Positions 62,409-64,000 of a DNA stretch of 64,000 nucleotides are shown in pieces; position 1 is the first letter of the stretch; every line of letters starts with the position of its first letter. The stretch is taken from contig CP119311.1 of the NCBI GenBank assembly GCA_029202545.1, forward strand, positions 6,386,001 through 6,450,000, given 5' to 3'. Both the position numbers and the translations under genes were made by a program. Below the pieces are notes generated by a model. The model saw only the letters and a list, made by a program, of their open reading frames with translations. It was not told the DNA's origin and ran no database searches. Source of the DNA: Candidatus Pseudobacter hemicellulosilyticus (GTDB lineage Bacteria; Bacteroidota; Bacteroidia; Chitinophagales; Chitinophagaceae).

Positions 62409-64000
62409 TCAGAATCTGGCATTCACGGAGAAGCCGAAGGTCCTGTAAGGCGGCACCTGGCGGAAGCTCAGGTAACCATCGGTATTGTTGTACAGGTATT
62501 CGGGATCGCCGTATTTGTTGTCCTTATGCCGGATGATGAAGAGGTTGGTGGCCACAAAGCCGATGTTCACCTCTTTTACAAAACCCTGGCGGCTCAGCAA
62601 GGATTGCGGCAAGGTATAGCCAATGTTCAGCTCGCGCAGCTTGAAGAAGTCAGAAGGCGCAGCCGTGTTGATCTGCACTTCACCCTGTTTGCTCCAGAAG
62701 GCGCGACCGCCACCGGAAGTCAGTTTGCTGCTGTTCTCTTCAAAATGACCTGGCGCTGTTTCAATCACAGAGTTGGGATAAACAAAGGGCTGACGGTTGA
62801 ATTCAGCAGTCCTCGGATCAGTACCTGCGGCATACATGGCCGGAACGATCTCGGAGTAGAGCCAGCCACCCATGCGCCAGTCGAACTGCGCAGCCAGGCT
62901 GATCCCTTTGAACTGTACCTGTGTGCTGACGCCCATCTGGTAAGACGGCACCAGGGGACCGAGCTTGGTATTTTCAGCAGCTATAATAGGATCGCCGGTA
63001 GTGGCATCCACTACTACCCTTCCTTCCGGATCTCTTTTATAATCGCTCACCAGCAGGAGAGGGAAAGCATAACCGATCCATCCGTACGACTGGCGGAAAT
63101 TGTTGATATTGTCCAGACCACCATACAGCTCTTTCACCTGGTTGTTGATATACGTAAAGTTGAAGCCCAGGTTCCAGCGCAGGTCTTTTGTACGAACCAC
63201 ATCCCCATTGATGCTGGCTTCCACGATGCTGTTGGTGAGGCGACCGGCATTCACACGGGCGGAATTATACCCCGTGGCACGGGAAGCCGTAGCATTGAAG
63301 ATCTGGCCTTTGGAATCGGAATAGATATAACCGGCTTCCAGGTTGAGGCGGTTGTTGAAAAAGCTCAGCTGCACCCCTGTTTCCCAGCTGGTCACAAACT
63401 CAGGCTCAATATTGGGGTTGGGGTTGGTCAGCCCGGGCAGGAAGCCCACCAGGTTACCAAAAGGAAAACCATTGGTCTGGCTATAGGCGTTCTGCAGCTG
63501 GTAGGGTGTCAGGGTCACGTTACCTGTTTTATTCCAGGAAGCATAGACCTTGGCATAAGAGATAGTATTGCTATTCTTCAGGAAGTCCAGGGCGTCACTG
63601 GCAATGAAGGACGCACTGACGCCGGGATAGAAGTAGGAACGGTTCTCTTTGCTGAGGACGGAGGTCCAGTCGTTCCTCCCGGTAAGGGTCAGGAACAGGT
63701 AGCCGTCATAACCAGCAGTGAATTCACCGTACACGGCGGCAGAGCGCTGTTCGGTGATGGCTACGGTACCGGCCAGGTTACCGGAGCGGCTGCCGATATT
63801 GATCAGGTCCGGATACAGGAGCTGACCGGTGCCGCCGCTGTTGCTGACGCCAACGCTGATCTGCTTGCGGTAATCCGTGCGGGTGTTCTGACCCAGCACC
63901 AGGCGGGTAGACAGCTTATTGAAGTCTTTGTTGAAATGCAGGATCAGGTCGCTGTTGAAGCGGCGGTAAGTATTGGTGCCATCGGTCACAATACCGGGCA
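62409..64000 (-). CDS. SusC/RagA TonB-dependent receptor, C-terminal part (runs off window)
   Basis: C-terminal barrel of a SusC-type receptor; the N-terminus lies beyond base 64000. At least 530 residues are present: LTGRNDWTSVLSKENRSYFY, SYAKVYASWNKTGNVTLTPY, NPNIEPEFVTSWETGVQLSF, then LELG-type strands and the aromatic end RTFGFSVNARF, all typical of the last strands of SusC barrels. Its stop overlaps a possible upstream ATG of the SusD-like gene (TGATG), indicating a tight pair. Presence of an STN domain cannot be judged. Confidence 0.92.
   Translation of the reverse strand, partial: PGIVTDGTNTYRRFNSDLILHFNKDFNKLSTRLVLGQNTRTDYRKQISVGVSNSGGTGQLLYPDLINIGSRSGNLAGTVAITEQRSAAVYGEFTAGYDGYLFLTLTGRNDWTSVLSKENRSYFYPGVSASFIASDALDFLKNSNTISYAKVYASWNKTGNVTLTPYQLQNAYSQTNGFPFGNLVGFLPGLTNPNPNIEPEFVTSWETGVQLSFFNNRLNLEAGYIYSDSKGQIFNATASRATGYNSARVNAGRLTNSIVEASINGDVVRTKDLRWNLGFNFTYINNQVKELYGGLDNINNFRQSYGWIGYAFPLLLVSDYKRDPEGRVVVDATTGDPIIAAENTKLGPLVPSYQMGVSTQVQFKGISLAAQFDWRMGGWLYSEIVPAMYAAGTDPRTAEFNRQPFVYPNSVIETAPGHFEENSSKLTSGGGRAFWSKQGEVQINTAAPSDFFKLRELNIGYTLPQSLLSRQGFVKEVNIGFVATNLFIIRHKDNKYGDPEYLYNNTDGYLSFRQVPPYRTFGFSVNARF

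Noticed and set aside
1..64000. tRNA, rRNA, CRISPR or IS elements
   Set aside because: No cloverleaf-like sequence, regularly spaced repeats, transposase or terminal repeats were recognised by reading; a dedicated search could still find a small one.

Overview
The window looks like a chromosomal segment from a Bacteroidota bacterium, most likely family Chitinophagaceae (Chitinophaga-like). The evidence is five SusC/RagA TonB-dependent receptors (two cut by the window ends), four SusD/RagB lipoproteins, four ECF sigma factors, three full FecR anti-sigma factors plus one FecR-like protein, DUF4843, DUF5018 and PKD-like lipoproteins, TlpA, a TPR-histidine kinase, and a moderately high GC content. 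Ribosome-binding sites are generally not obvious, as is usual in this phylum. No rRNA, tRNA, CRISPR array or insertion sequence was recognised. The genus is an inference.

Layout. 1-2560 (minus): ECF sigma, FecR and the start of an STN-containing SusC. 2665-6525 (plus): a tight five-gene run of ECF sigma, an inner-membrane-anchored protein with a C-terminal beta-barrel, a c-type cytochrome-like lipoprotein, YceI and a DUF5777 barrel, followed convergently by a formate/nitrite channel (6645-7448). 7775-12414: divergent TPR-histidine kinase and LuxR-type response regulator, then a beta-propeller-like exported protein with a 12-bp direct repeat upstream. 12664-22208 (minus): ECF sigma, FecR (frameshifted), SusC, SusD and a clan GH-D alpha-galactosidase-like enzyme, forming a small polysaccharide/oligosaccharide utilisation locus. 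22428-23417: an orphan FecR-domain protein and a small secreted Cys-rich protein. 23592-34856 (plus): ECF sigma, FecR, SusC, SusD, DUF4843, PKD-like and TlpA-like proteins, closed by a strong hairpin. 34857-35390 is gene-free but contains nested inverted repeats, and is followed by a short AraC-type regulator.

35946-57339 is the most distinctive part: about 20 kb of same-strand genes (two metallophosphoesterases at the ends, two putative TIM-barrel glycoside hydrolases, DUF5018, SusD, an STN-less SusC, two Gfo/Idh/MocA oxidoreductases, a gluconate-2-dehydrogenase-subunit-3-like Tat protein, a GMC flavoprotein, an FHS-type sugar transporter and an AGE-family epimerase) with a divergent ROK regulator. 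I infer an oxidative glycoside-catabolism locus: outer-membrane import, hydrolysis, periplasmic flavin-dependent oxidation, NAD(P)-linked oxidoreduction/epimerisation and sugar uptake.

57347-58917 (minus) is an AT-richer PIN-domain / XRE-ImmA (HExxH protease) pair with overlapping ends, probably an acquired toxin-antitoxin-like or mobile-element module. 59100-64000 (minus) holds a PepSY-associated membrane protein with a long low-complexity insert, then a SusD-like_2 lipoprotein and the C-terminal part of a fifth SusC.
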